A stretch of DNA of 64,000 nucleotides from Vavraia culicis subsp. floridensis (GCF_000192795.1 NW_007360626.1:1-64000); one strand, 5' to 3'. Shown: positions 51,481-61,570, counted from the first letter of the stretch. A program made the numbers and translations. Notes: generated from the sequence alone by a model not told the origin.

Positions 51481-51753
51481 TTATCTTTGGTAGTATTCAA
51501 GCATGCAGTTCATCAGCTCATCTTCTCTTATCCGCTCCATTTCCTTCCTTTTCTCTTCAACAAATATGCTCAGATCCAAAAATTTCCTCACAAACTCCTC
51601 TTTTCCCGCACATTCTTTCAATGCACAGATACATTTTCTAATTTTTATGTCTTTCGATATGCCAAGCGCCTGACAGCGCACAAAAATGTTTTTCAAGTCA
51701 TTGAGGTCAAACTCGATGCGTTCCTTAGTGTTGAGGGGAGGAGGTATTATCAT
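51481..51753 (-). CDS. Hypothetical 90-residue protein
   Basis: I do not recognise a family. It starts with a Pro-rich MIIPPPL, followed by mostly helical, charged sequence with four cysteines and a Glu/Arg-rich C-terminal helix (VEEKRKEMERIREDELM). No membrane segment. The ATG is preceded by A-rich sequence with no CCC; a CCTCCCC lies inside the first codons instead. It sits between FEN1 and SHMT copy B on the same strand. Length, composition and lack of antisense gene overlap suggest a real gene. Confidence 0.5.
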   Translation of the reverse strand: MIIPPPLNTKERIEFDLNDLKNIFVRCQALGISKDIKIRKCICALKECAGKEEFVRKFLDLSIFVEEKRKEMERIREDELMNCMLEYYQR

Positions 51754-52263
51754 TTGTTTTATTTTGTTTATTTGCGATTTAAATTTGTTCCATCATACTT
51801 ATGTTTCTTTGGTGATTGATTATCTATTGCATTGAAATGACAGCATGGTGCGATATGAATGGAATAACATACGGATATTGCCGTTTAATATCCGAAAAAC
51901 GTAGTAATACGGTACAAGCACGTATTTGGTAGCGAAGAAATGCGAGAAAAAGTTTCATAAAGCAAACCTTTAAACACCTAAAAATGATTGATACCGTGGA
52001 ACGGGGTAAAATCCATTATTTACACAATACTACGATAAAAGGACGAAGGAGCGTTGCGCAATTGCGGTAGAACATATTTAATCGAGCTGATATTCGCGAG
52101 TACATGACACGACCGCGATTAGGTACATCTAGCACACTTCTGCTATTACAACATTGTTAGGTCCGATTCGTGTGATGAATTCTCCGTAAAAAGGTTTTCT
52201 CGTACTAACAATCAGTAATTTGTAAACAGAAAGCGACATTAGTGGTAGAACTTAGAACAGCTT
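51754..52263. other. Intergenic, partial promoter-like motif only
   Basis: Carries ATTTTACCCC on the minus strand (52003-52012) with no ATG within about 40 bases. No gene is supported. Confidence 0.45.
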
Positions 52264-53643
52264 TTAATCATTCGATCTTTCAAACAGATCAGCACCTGGT
52301 ATTGGATACTCTCTGACCGTATCTTTCACCCTTACCCTCATCTCTGTGAACCACTCATCTTTTCTAACGCGTTCTTTTGTCTCTTCAACACTGATCAACC
52401 CATAGCTTGCCAGCTTCTTCATTATCTCGACCAACATCCGTGCAATACGCTCACAGCCATCCTCCTTCATTCCACGTGTTGTTACCGATACCGTGCCAAC
52501 CCGTATTCCGTTCGGATGGAGACAACTGCTGTCATCCGGCAGAGAGTTCTTGTTGAGCGAGATGTTCACAAAGTTGCACACCCATTCAAACATTGAACCA
52601 TCCAATGAGAAAACCTGACCGTCCATTTGGATGTTACGCATGTCAAGAAGTGCTAGGTGGTTAATTGTTCCGTTTGTTAACAGCTTTATGCCGTTCTCGA
52701 GAAACACTTTGGTCATGGCTTGCATGTTTCGTAACACCTGATCGATGAACTCTCTGTATTCCTCCGATTTGGCGATTTTAAGTGCTGCAGCTATACCTGC
52801 TATTGTCTGGTTGTGAGGACCACCTTGGCACCCCGGAAACACGCTCCTGTTTATCAAGTTCTGAATATTCACGCCATTCTTCATCTTTCTGTAGAATATA
52901 ATGCCCGCTTTTGGGCCTTTCAGCATCTTTTGCACCGTGGTCATCACGACGTCACAGTACTCAAAGGGATTATTCATTCTTCCACATGCGACCAGACCGG
53001 ATATATGTGCGATATCGGCCATCAGATAGGCCTTGTTCAAGTCGGCAATCTTTCTCATCCTCTTATAGTCAAAATCTCTTGGATACGCCGAGGCACCGCC
53101 TATGAGAATGCTTACCTTGTGGTCCACAAAGTCTCGTTGCATCTGCTCATAATCGATCGATCCATCGCTTTTCAGCTTGTAAGGATGACTTTCGAAATAT
53201 TTTGAGGTCACCGATATTTTCCTATTCTCAATTTTAAACCCGTGACTCAAATGTCCGCCTGAGAAGAGATCCAGACCCATCAATCGCCCGCCTGGTCCTA
53301 TGAGCGCGTTGTATATCTCAAAGTTAGCGATCGCTCCCGAATATGGCTGCACATTTACGTCCCACACGTTCTCATCGAGGTTGAAAACGCTCAAGGCCCG
53401 CTCCTTGCAAAGACCCTCAATCTTGTCGATTACATCGGTTCCGCCGTAATAACGCTCACCAACCATTCCTTCACTGTATTTGTTGTGTAGCAGAGATATG
53501 GATGCCTGTAGAACGGGCACGCTCACGTAACTCTCGCTTGCAATAAGCTCGATAGACTCTTCTTGTCGTTGCTTCTCTTCCATAATCAGGTTGTAAAGCT
53601 CCGTATCGGTGTCCTTCATGTTTTTGTAAACGAGTTTTGACAT
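52264..53643 (-). CDS. SHM2: Serine hydroxymethyltransferase (copy B)
   Basis: A 459-residue PLP enzyme that interconverts serine and glycine while charging tetrahydrofolate with a one-carbon unit, supplying for example the dTMP cycle. Conserved segments are ELIASESYVS, GERYYGGTDVID (63-73), PYSGAIANFEIYNAL, GGHLSHGF, SAYPRDFDYKR, MADIAHISGLVACG and PGCQGGPHNQTIAGIA. The PLP-binding lysine is Lys239, in TTVQKMLKGPK; the family standard is TTTHK(T/S)LRGPR, so the His before Lys is Gln here. The distal Arg (GIRVGTVSVTTRG) is present. It is probably cytosolic, with no targeting extension. The ATG has CCC a few bases upstream. Confidence 0.95.
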   Translation of the reverse strand: MSKLVYKNMKDTDTELYNLIMEEKQRQEESIELIASESYVSVPVLQASISLLHNKYSEGMVGERYYGGTDVIDKIEGLCKERALSVFNLDENVWDVNVQPYSGAIANFEIYNALIGPGGRLMGLDLFSGGHLSHGFKIENRKISVTSKYFESHPYKLKSDGSIDYEQMQRDFVDHKVSILIGGASAYPRDFDYKRMRKIADLNKAYLMADIAHISGLVACGRMNNPFEYCDVVMTTVQKMLKGPKAGIIFYRKMKNGVNIQNLINRSVFPGCQGGPHNQTIAGIAAALKIAKSEEYREFIDQVLRNMQAMTKVFLENGIKLLTNGTINHLALLDMRNIQMDGQVFSLDGSMFEWVCNFVNISLNKNSLPDDSSCLHPNGIRVGTVSVTTRGMKEDGCERIARMLVEIMKKLASYGLISVEETKERVRKDEWFTEMRVRVKDTVREYPIPGADLFERSND

Positions 53644-55230
53644 GAGGGACCGGTTCCGATTTTCCTTTTATACTCGCGCAGAACTCACTAATTTGAGCGG
53701 AAAAAACTTTTTATTTGACACGCAGCACTAAACATGATACATTAGTCTTTATTCGGTACATTATAGGTTAGAATGTTTTGACAGTTAGAAACCGTACCTC
53801 AAAACGAGCAGTACTCCACAGAACCAGGATATAACACTAAACACGTGCAAAAACTGTCTATAAACGATTGTAAGAATAAAAATTTCGTATTTTCCCGTTG
53901 TGAATAAACAATTAGATTGTTTCTAAATTGTATGAGATGGTAATAGCATCATGTCCTAATACGTAAAGTCCTTTTTTGCCTCCGATTCTACTCAAGATAG
54001 AAGCATCTAAAACAGTACGTGTTGCCCGCATCGTTCTGTCGAGCCAGAAACGGGTAATCAGCTGTAAAAGTAGAATAAAATGTGGAAACAAGCACTGCGT
54101 TAATCTGTGAAACTTCCAATAATAAATCTGTGATGTCATTCACATCCTTTTTATTACCAGGACTACGTACATCATCTCTTTCGATTGCTTAAGCTTATTC
54201 GTTGCTCTATGTGTGTTTAGAAAATTCAACATTCATAAATTGCGCTTACGTCATAAAGCACTCAAAACGAGTTGTGTGGTTGATCTGTACTAATTTACTT
54301 GTCGTTGTGTGCAAGCGGTACGTAATCAATAGCAGGTGTTGCACGAACCTTCCTTCATGTTAAAAACGGAGAAATAATCGTTTTATGACATCGTTGACCA
54401 TGTTTCGGAGTGCACCTCATTAAATTATTACGTGAACTGCGTTGACACGCAGAATTAAAGCGAGTTGGTAAAAAAATTGGTTTCAGCAATGATCGCACTT
54501 ACAGTGCTCTGGAACGTTAAAAGAAACTCAATATGTGCGCTATACATGTGGATCAGGTTCACAGTTCTGTAAATAGCATTCTATGCTGTTCGAGATTGAA
54601 TCAAACACACCTTAGCCTAAATTGTTGGGATAGGTTGTTTATTAAAGGAGTTATTTGCTCCGTACAGGAAGTGACCTTCACAAAATAACTATTCAAATGT
54701 TGTGATGTACTTGCACGGATGTGTGCCATGTTCGTATTATTCCAAAATTTTACTCCTTTAAATACATCTGGATAAATCAAATAAATTCGCACTTATCAAT
54801 TAACAAGGCACTTAGACGCACATATATCCTTTTGAGTTGACAGATTGTAATTTATCATATCATGTGGTAAGTTCACGTCAATACGGGATGTGCGCCACAG
54901 TCATGCTAAGGTGGTGATGGAAAGTATATGATCGAGTGATACAACAAAATAATGAGTTCCATTGTTTATTTTCTATCCTGCACATCGTGCCAGTCAATCT
55001 CGCTATTCTGCCGTTAATAATGATATTGAACCGTATTGGCTGTCAAAAAACAATCTATAGCCATAAAACAGCAGCGAGACATCAGAGGAACATGTCAAGA
55101 AGAAAAAGCCTATTCTTAAGAACCATCACCGGCATCACATGAACATCTGTCCGCTCTAAGTTTATTTTTAATTCTTTTGATTGTTTCACACACGGACACA
55201 ATAAAAGTAAATTTGATTATCTTTGTTTAC
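53644..55230. other. Long gene-poor stretch between SHMT and KTR
   Basis: About 1.6 kb. A minus-strand 39-codon frame (54031-53912) has TTACCC about 25 bases upstream and protein-like composition, but no family is recognised. A 63-codon frame at 54601-54792 starts with GTG and is rejected. Confidence 0.45.
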
Positions 55231-56196
55231 ATGCTGTGCTTCCTGCATTTTATTGAGATATTCTCGAAGGAGAATGCTGTTATCCTCATCCTGTGCAGGA
55301 ATCGAGAGGCCGACGAGATTTCTAATACCTTAAAGAACTTTGAAAATGTGTTCAACAAGGCGTACAAATACCCGTACCTGTTTTTGAACGATGAAGAGTT
55401 CTCTGATGAATTTAAGAAGAAAGTCAAAGAGGTGATCTCAACCGATGCCGTCTTTGGCAAGCTAGAAACACACGAATGGGGATATCCCAGCTGGATAGAT
55501 AAGGAAAAGGCAGCAGCAAATAGAAAAAAGCTTGAAAAACTAGGCATCATATATGCAGGGTCGGAATCGTACCGCCACATGTGCAGGTTCTTTTCAGGTT
55601 TCTTCTACAGAAACAAATACGTAAAAAAATACGACTATTACTGGCGAATAGAGCCGGGAGTGAAATTTTTTTGTAAAATGAACTACGATCCATTCGAATT
55701 TCTGAAGAAAAAAAATCTTGAATACGGATTTATCATCAACATTCGGGAGTTCATGGAAACGATACCGACACTGTGGGACGCAACCATCGAGTTCATAACA
55801 AAGCACAAGGACATGATACCAAACCAAAACGTGCTCAAAGAAATTTTGGATAACAATAAAAACTACAACGGGTGCCACTTCTGGTCAAATTTTGAAATCG
55901 CAAATCTAAATTTTTTCAGAGGCGAGCTCTACCAGAAATACTTTGATTTTCTGGATAAAAAGGGAGGATTCTATTATGAGCGATGGGGTGATGCACCAAT
56001 ACATTCGCTGGCTGCCAGTATATTTCTTGGAAAGAGAAAAATACACTTTTTTGAGGATATAGGGTACGAGCATCCGCCCTTCCAGCATTGCCCCAGAAAC
56101 CCATCGAGGTTTCCCGACTGTGAATGTAATTCAAATAATTCGATTGATGACGGTCCTTTTTCGTGCTTGAGAGAGTTTATAAAAGAGGACTTATAG
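55231..56196 (+). CDS. KTR: KTR/KRE2-family alpha-1,2-mannosyltransferase (GT15)
   Basis: A 321-residue Golgi-type glycosyltransferase that adds alpha-1,2-mannose to O-linked (and in fungi N-linked) glycans using GDP-mannose. Family blocks appear in order: FLNDEEFSDEFK, HEWGYPSWIDKEKAA, IIYAGSESYRHMCRFFSGFF, YYWRIEPGVKFFC, ETIPTLWDAT, GCHFWSNFEIANL, GGFYYERWGDAPIHSLAASIFL, and a Cys-rich end. The first ATG (55231) gives a short hydrophobic N-terminus. The frame stays open upstream, and its hydrophobic stretch begins before that ATG without an earlier AUG, so the signal anchor looks truncated or an unseen exon exists. No CCC signal is near. Microsporidia retain an O-mannosylation route, which this would extend. 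Confidence 0.95.
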   Translation: MLCFLHFIEIFSKENAVILILCRNREADEISNTLKNFENVFNKAYKYPYLFLNDEEFSDEFKKKVKEVISTDAVFGKLETHEWGYPSWIDKEKAAANRKKLEKLGIIYAGSESYRHMCRFFSGFFYRNKYVKKYDYYWRIEPGVKFFCKMNYDPFEFLKKKNLEYGFIINIREFMETIPTLWDATIEFITKHKDMIPNQNVLKEILDNNKNYNGCHFWSNFEIANLNFFRGELYQKYFDFLDKKGGFYYERWGDAPIHSLAASIFLGKRKIHFFEDIGYEHPPFQHCPRNPSRFPDCECNSNNSIDDGPFSCLREFIKEDL

Positions 56197-57441
56197 AGAA
56201 ACTGGTGAGAAATGACAGATGTGATTTAATTAAATGGTTGGTAACTAAGCCGTATCGTGATGCAATTATGGTGTTCTGATAAAATATTGACCGCTGTATC
56301 GGAACAAAGACGTAAACAAACGGACAGCAGAGCATCAAGAACTTGTAACAAACCCGTGATGTGTGATTTATGTGTAGGACAATTTATACTTTTGGTGCAT
56401 GTAGGACGTACCATGGTGCTGGTCACTGATAAACAGCATCAATGAACATATGTGAGGGTCTGTGCACGAGGTTGCACGAACAGTTCATAATGTTATTTAT
56501 TTTTGTACTTCTGTGCCGCATACTTTTCTCCACATATATTATGTGATTTTTCCATTTATTGCGTACCTTTAACGACACAGCACTTTTACATGGATGTTCC
56601 CTACCACACCGCAAATATGCTTAACAACACGTTTCGTTTGGCAGTCAATGTTCATAAATTAATATACGAATTTTTGAATGTTGCTGTAAAAATTAACGAT
56701 TTTAGCCATATTTAAGATAATTATTATTGAAATTAGTACTTAGTGCAGTTTTTAGAACTCAGATCTCCCGCTCACCTCAATTATTGCTCGTGTCATTGCA
56801 CGGTAATAACTGCTAGATTTTCATAACCAAAGCACTCTCAACAATCAAGATAGTATGTGAGATTCTCCACCCTTTCCAGACACACTCAGTTCATGAATGT
56901 TACTGGTGATTTAGAATAAAAGTATTTTACTTTGTTTGCAATTTTACCGTATTGTTGACATGTCGCGTAGCATACGTGATGAATCTTCTATACAATAGGA
57001 ATTACTAATATTTCTGACAATGAACGGTTCTCAATCAAGCACTCTCGCCAATGATGCAGTCTTCGTGGTCCTTATGAACCAGGAAGTCCTGAAAAGAAAC
57101 TGCGTGATGTGATAAATAACCATTTTCAGAAGGAAATCTGTGTAAAGGTTGTGTAGGATTAAGCACCCATACTTGTAACGGAAACAAAAACCGTAAGTGT
57201 CTTTGATTGTTAAAATACGACCCTTTAATGCCGAGAACGAACAAATCGTTCTCCCGCAAAAATTGTCAGCACACCCCTTGATGCAAGCAGTAAATTAAAA
57301 TTAAACTAAATTAGTTTAAAATTGCCCAAATTACTCTCCTCATCTCAACGCTGAACAAAATATTCTCCTGCTAAACAGGTACATTCCGATGTAAAAGACG
57401 TACAAAATGTAAAAATAAATTGTTCTGGTGTGGATCAAGAA
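56197..57441. other. Intergenic between KTR and SPO11
   Basis: About 1.2 kb. A 41-codon plus frame (56590-56715) is protein-like and contains a CCC tract before its second ATG, but no product is recognised. Confidence 0.45.
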
Positions 57442-58392
57442 ATGAAACAAATAATCGTTCTATCGCTTAAATCGACCAACATTTACGTTTACATGCATAA
57501 GCTCATCAAAATCATACGAGAAAAAACTGCAAAACTTGCACACAACATTAAAAATGACCGATCGATAAAGGAACTGAAATTTTATGAAATAATACACGGC
57601 ATGCTCGTTGATAACATAAAAAAAACAAAGAGAGAAATATTCTATGCCTCACCTAACATTTTCAAAAGACAAGAAACCGTTAACAAGATGATCGACAGAT
57701 TTGCACATTTGCACAAAATACGGCTGATAGATTTTAACGTTGCTGCAAGTCTAAAGGGCCTTTTTTACGGCGAAATCACATTCATAGAACATGGCAAGAC
57801 GTACACTCTTCACCAGAATTTGATACCCGACATGAACGAGATCGTAGAGATTAGGTGCAGGTTTTCTTCGGTTCTGGTTGTTGAGAAGGACTGTATGATG
57901 ACGTTCATCAAAGAGGTATTTCTCAGGAACAACAAAACAATTAATTTTCTTCTTGTTACAGGCAAGGGATATCCGGATCATAACACGTTAGCATTTCTCC
58001 AAAGACTTGAGCACATGAACTGCCAGATTTACGGTTTATTTGACTTGGATCCTTTTGGATTGAACATTTTTAGGAACTACAAGTCGAAAATATGCGGTAT
58101 GCTACGTGTAGGAATCACCTCTAGAGATGTCTTTGAGTACAAAATCATAAAAAATGAGTTGATAGCGCTAACGCAACGGGACTGTAAGTTGTTAACGGGT
58201 CTGAAGAACAACATTGTGGATAACGAGTTCTCGGAGGATATCTCATTTCTTGAAGGACTCGGAAAAAAGATGGAGATCGAAATATTTACGTCGTACCACA
58301 CAACCTTTATTGTACAATATTTAGAAAAGAAGCTGATGATTAGCTCGTATGCCGAACACCCCGTTTGTCGATCAAACGGGCCACGTAAATAA
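57442..58392 (+). CDS. SPO11: SPO11 meiotic recombination transesterase
   Basis: A 316-residue homologue of Spo11/topoisomerase VI subunit A, which makes meiotic double-strand breaks through a tyrosyl-DNA link. The winged-helix (CAP) domain carries TKREIFYASPNIFKRQ, in which the second position of the canonical YY is the catalytic Tyr (about residue 85); the preceding Tyr is Phe. The Toprim domain shows VVEKDC (metal Glu), LVTGKGYPDHNT and LFDLDPFGLNIF. The frame begins with GTG at 57430; ATG 57442 is taken. Its presence implies at least cryptic meiosis. It is slightly shorter than yeast Spo11 (398). Confidence 0.95.
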   Translation: MKQIIVLSLKSTNIYVYMHKLIKIIREKTAKLAHNIKNDRSIKELKFYEIIHGMLVDNIKKTKREIFYASPNIFKRQETVNKMIDRFAHLHKIRLIDFNVAASLKGLFYGEITFIEHGKTYTLHQNLIPDMNEIVEIRCRFSSVLVVEKDCMMTFIKEVFLRNNKTINFLLVTGKGYPDHNTLAFLQRLEHMNCQIYGLFDLDPFGLNIFRNYKSKICGMLRVGITSRDVFEYKIIKNELIALTQRDCKLLTGLKNNIVDNEFSEDISFLEGLGKKMEIEIFTSYHTTFIVQYLEKKLMISSYAEHPVCRSNGPRK

Positions 58393-58697
58393 AGTGGTAC
58401 AAAATGAACGCATGATCTTCGGCTTGTTTCAAAATTTTGGACAGAGCGTTTAGAACACCTCGGGCTATGCCTCAATACCATCTACAAGGCAAAAGTTGTC
58501 ATTCACCTATGACAAAAAAAGGTTGCATGCCACTATTCTATGAGTGCTATATCGAGCTTTATTAACGTGCTAAATCAAAAGTTTTATTGATCATAACAGC
58601 CTATCAATATGAGAAATGCTGCTGCTGCACCAATCACAGCGCCAGTATCCTTTGATATGGTATAAATACTTTCATTCATTTATGTTTTGACTGTTTG

Positions 58698-58725
58698 TGC
58701 ACCGGTGCTTCGAATCCTTGGTGCA
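58698..58725 (+). repeat. Hairpin with B-box-like sequence
   Basis: TGCACC and GGTGCA pair around a loop that contains GCTTCGAATCC, one base different from the RNA polymerase III B-box consensus GGTTCGAATCC. The flanks do not fold into a tRNA T arm or cloverleaf. It may be a tRNA relic, part of a pol III RNA gene, or chance. Confidence 0.3.
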
Positions 58726-58794
58726 TTTTAGATCCTCCTTAAGTGAACGGTATATAGGATAAATAAAATGTCTGTAATACGTTAGTCTTGCAAA

Positions 58795-58863
58795 AGGAGG
58801 TGTACCGCACGTAATGTTCTCTTTTCACTTTGTTTTGGCGTGTCAAAAAGAGGAAACCTCCTT
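58795..58863. repeat. Separated inverted repeat, possible structured RNA
   Basis: AAAGGAGGT near 58795 and ACCTCCTTT near 58855 are exact inverted complements about 50 bases apart. The segment between them has no long frame. It may be part of a non-coding RNA. I could not match it to SRP, RNase P or spliceosomal RNA cores by eye. Confidence 0.3.
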
Positions 58864-59179
58864 TAGCGCGCTCTGGCACGATTATCCTTTTCCAGGAACA
58901 GGCAGCAAAGCCAGGAACATGATCACCTACTCCTTACCTAAATACGAAGTATTTATTTGAGATAACAGACACACAAGGGGGGCATACCGTGCTTATCATG
59001 AACAATTCATACCAACATGCCAATAATTAATATCAAATCGGCAGTTTTTCGTTTCATTTAAATTTGTGATCATATGTCTTATTTCTATTGATGACCACGG
59101 ATAAATCATCAAAAAAAATATTATTGGTTGTAAAAAGAAAAATATTTAAATATAAATTTACTCCATACTGGCACGGATA

Positions 59180-59284
59180 ATGAGTGCTAAGATGGCGATT
59201 ATCATTTTTATATTCTTTTGGTCGATTACCAAATTCGTCATCATAATTCTGCAGATAGCGGGTGTAATTGGAAAACCGAAATGA
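59180..59284 (+). CDS. Candidate 34-residue single-pass membrane micropeptide
   Basis: ATG 59180 opens a 34-codon frame whose product has Lys near both ends and one continuous hydrophobic helix (about residues 5-30, with a single internal Lys). This is the plan of tiny membrane subunits such as those of translocases or glycosyltransferase complexes; no specific family is recognised. AAATTTACTCC, close to the AAATTT(T)ACCC signal, lies about 17 bases upstream. It is in the gap between SPO11 and CDC20. Short length makes chance a real alternative. Confidence 0.35.
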   Translation: MSAKMAIIIFIFFWSITKFVIIILQIAGVIGKPK

Positions 59285-59851
59285 GCAAATATGGTTTAAT
59301 CAGATGATGTAAGAAATGAAGAAGTATGCTATAACAGCCACAGCACACACAGGGAATGGTTACTAATGAAACGTGTTGCACGTTAAAACGGTGCTCTGAT
59401 CGGTAGCAATTGGCGGGTGCACGTTTCGTTTCTAATGGACCGAGTTGGTGTTGGATTGGTGAAAATATGTGTTGAGTGATCAGTGTGGTGTGATTGAGTG
59501 GCGTAATTCGCATACATACCCGGTAGTTGTTTAGTGCTTGTAATAAATATTTTGGACCAGTTCGTGTACAATTCTGCTGTTTACGATGAAATATGTGAAA
59601 TAAATACGTTACACAGTGCAAGTACACAAAAACACGGTTTTAAACGTATTGTTGACACCAAGCACCGGTCAATAGAAAATGTTTTCAGTTTTCACCCGTT
59701 GTTGTGCTCACATGTAAAGTGAATGGTGGAACAATGCCATTTTTATCTTTAACTTGCTCAAGATTGTAATTTGAACAAGCAACGCGCCTGCAGACCAACC
59801 ATGATACGATACCTTTATTGATTGCCTGTTCTATACCGGATTACCATTACA
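59285..59851. other. Intergenic downstream of CDC20
   Basis: Two overlapping minus-strand frames (59241-59627 and 59383-59571) are Thr/His-rich and look random. Nothing is supported. Confidence 0.5.
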
Positions 59852-60985
59852 TCATCTTATGCTGACACTTTCCACAATCGGTGTTGAGACATCCGTTCTA
59901 TCAAGGATCCTCCAGAATTTCAAGTTCTCGTCCGCTGCTAAAGACGCCACGATTGTCTGGTCAGGGCTCAAAACCGTGTAGAGCACCCTGTTATCATGCT
60001 TTCCAAACGAGCAGATCTTTTTGAAATTGGAAACCTTCCAGAGACAGATATCGTTTTCGCTGTATCCATGTGCAGTGACCATCTCCTTATACCTGGCAAG
60101 GAAATGAATACCACACACCTGTGACGACATCTCCACGCTACTCTCACACGTACCGGTTTCGATGTCCCAGAATCGCACAGTTTTGTCTTTGGATCCACCG
60201 CCACTTGCAAGGATGCTCACTCTCCAAGGACACCAATCCAGGGCCTTCACAGCGGATGAATGTCCGTTTAAGGTATAGCGCGGCGAATTCGATCCCAATT
60301 GCCAGATATTGATGCAATTATCGTTTGCTCCGCTCGCCAAATACCTTTTTGAGTTGCTCCATTTTAGCCCACAGACCTCCTGCGTGTGAAATTTAAATTT
60401 ACTGATCTCCTTGTTGTCCCTCAGATCAATGTTGCTTATCAACCCTGTTCTGCTGCCGCTGCTTAGCACATTGCCGTTCCAATCTAGACTGGTTACCCGT
60501 GTTTGGTGAAAGCTGCGCTTTCCCATTAATTTACATTTCTCCACATCGTAGAATATTATATCGCCGTTACTTATGCCTGCAGCCAGCACGTTACCGTTTG
60601 ACCTGAGAGATGACGCGTACACTCCACTTTTGAACGTTGCCAAATTTATCACGTCCTTGTTGGCCACATCGTAAAGGTAAATTTCTTCAGCGAGACAGAT
60701 GCTGATGTAGTTGTTGCTACTCCAGTCCAATATGTTCAGGTAGTAGTCGTCGTATACGCCAGGAGCATCAAGTATCCTAAATGGAGACGTGTCTACCTTG
60801 CGCGTCTCCAGTCGTTTGTAGCGCGGCTCCGTAATAATCTGTGTGCTTGCTATTATTTTATCCATAAAACCGAATTTCTTGGTGTATCGGTCGTTGTACA
60901 CCGTTTTGTTCTGGCTGTTCTTTCTGCTTAGTCTCTTATACCGCGGTTCTGTGCTAAAAATATTGTCAAGGTTTATTGTTTTCAT
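59852..60985 (-). CDS. CDC20: CDC20/CDH1 anaphase-promoting-complex activator
   Basis: A 377-residue WD40 protein that recruits substrates to APC/C. Residues 80-365 form seven WD repeats starting with the family entry PFRILDAPGVYDDYYLNILDWSS, and the chain ends in Ile-Arg, the APC-binding IR tail. A C-box-like DRY occurs near residue 32, but Thr replaces Ile and no Pro follows. The N-terminal region is unusually short. It contains the octapeptide TEPRYKRL twice (about 12-19 and 52-59). Entry-segment wording favours CDC20 over CDH1. The ATG has ACCC 2-5 bases upstream. Confidence 0.92.
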   Translation of the reverse strand: MKTINLDNIFSTEPRYKRLSRKNSQNKTVYNDRYTKKFGFMDKIIASTQIITEPRYKRLETRKVDTSPFRILDAPGVYDDYYLNILDWSSNNYISICLAEEIYLYDVANKDVINLATFKSGVYASSLRSNGNVLAAGISNGDIIFYDVEKCKLMGKRSFHQTRVTSLDWNGNVLSSGSRTGLISNIDLRDNKEISKFKFHTQEVCGLKWSNSKRYLASGANDNCINIWQLGSNSPRYTLNGHSSAVKALDWCPWRVSILASGGGSKDKTVRFWDIETGTCESSVEMSSQVCGIHFLARYKEMVTAHGYSENDICLWKVSNFKKICSFGKHDNRVLYTVLSPDQTIVASLAADENLKFWRILDRTDVSTPIVESVSIR

Positions 60986-61570
60986 ATGGGTGGATTTTTC
61001 GATACAATAAAATATAAAGGGAATTGATGTACACCGTAGATTGGCAAAATAATTGCATTCTTTGTTTTGAGGTGATATTAAGCGCTAGAAATGTTTGGCA
61101 CGTTTTGCGATTATCTGCCAAAAAGCTTAACGTAATTAATTGAATTTTTAATTCATTTGTTTGCGAAACGCATTCAACTGAATGCGGTACCATGTTCCCA
61201 GCGGAATAGAAAAACGTGTTGTTCAGGCGTTGTTATACGAGGGGATAAATGACCATTCTTTTGGTGAAAAATAGTGCATTTTGATGCCGAAACGAACTAA
61301 AGAAAAACAGCTAGCCAATTCGTTAAACAAAACAACCGTTTAATTACTGGTACACAGCATGGTACCTCTGCTTGGCGGTTAAAAGTGTTGGGCAGAGCTG
61401 CTGCAGAACAAGTATTTATTTACGCAAAAGCAGCGTATTATAGCGTGCAATTACTTAACATGCACTAACTATCGCTAAATTAACCAAATTGTCAGACAAA
61501 GCGCAATATAAATTTGATTGCTGAGTTATACACTGCGTAAAAACAGTTATTACCTTGGCACAGCTTTGTA
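60986..61570. other. Intergenic between CAF-1 and CDC20
   Basis: Contains the CDC20 start signal (CCC at 60988-60990). No gene is recognised. Confidence 0.5.

Larger units (their letters stand above)
58393..59179. other. Intergenic with inverted repeats
   Basis: Lies downstream of SPO11. Contains a hairpin at 58698-58725 and a separated 9-base inverted repeat at 58795-58863, listed below. No coding frame is supported. Confidence 0.45.

Noticed and set aside
52003..52012. Minus-strand ATTTTACCCC as another promoter
   Set aside because: No ATG within the distance seen at real genes.
53912..54031. 39-codon minus-strand frame with TTACCC about 25 bases upstream
   Set aside because: Protein-like but too short, signal is distant and no family is recognised.
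56590..56715. 41-codon plus-strand frame in the KTR-SPO11 gap
   Set aside because: Composition looks protein-like, but there is no clear signal or homology.
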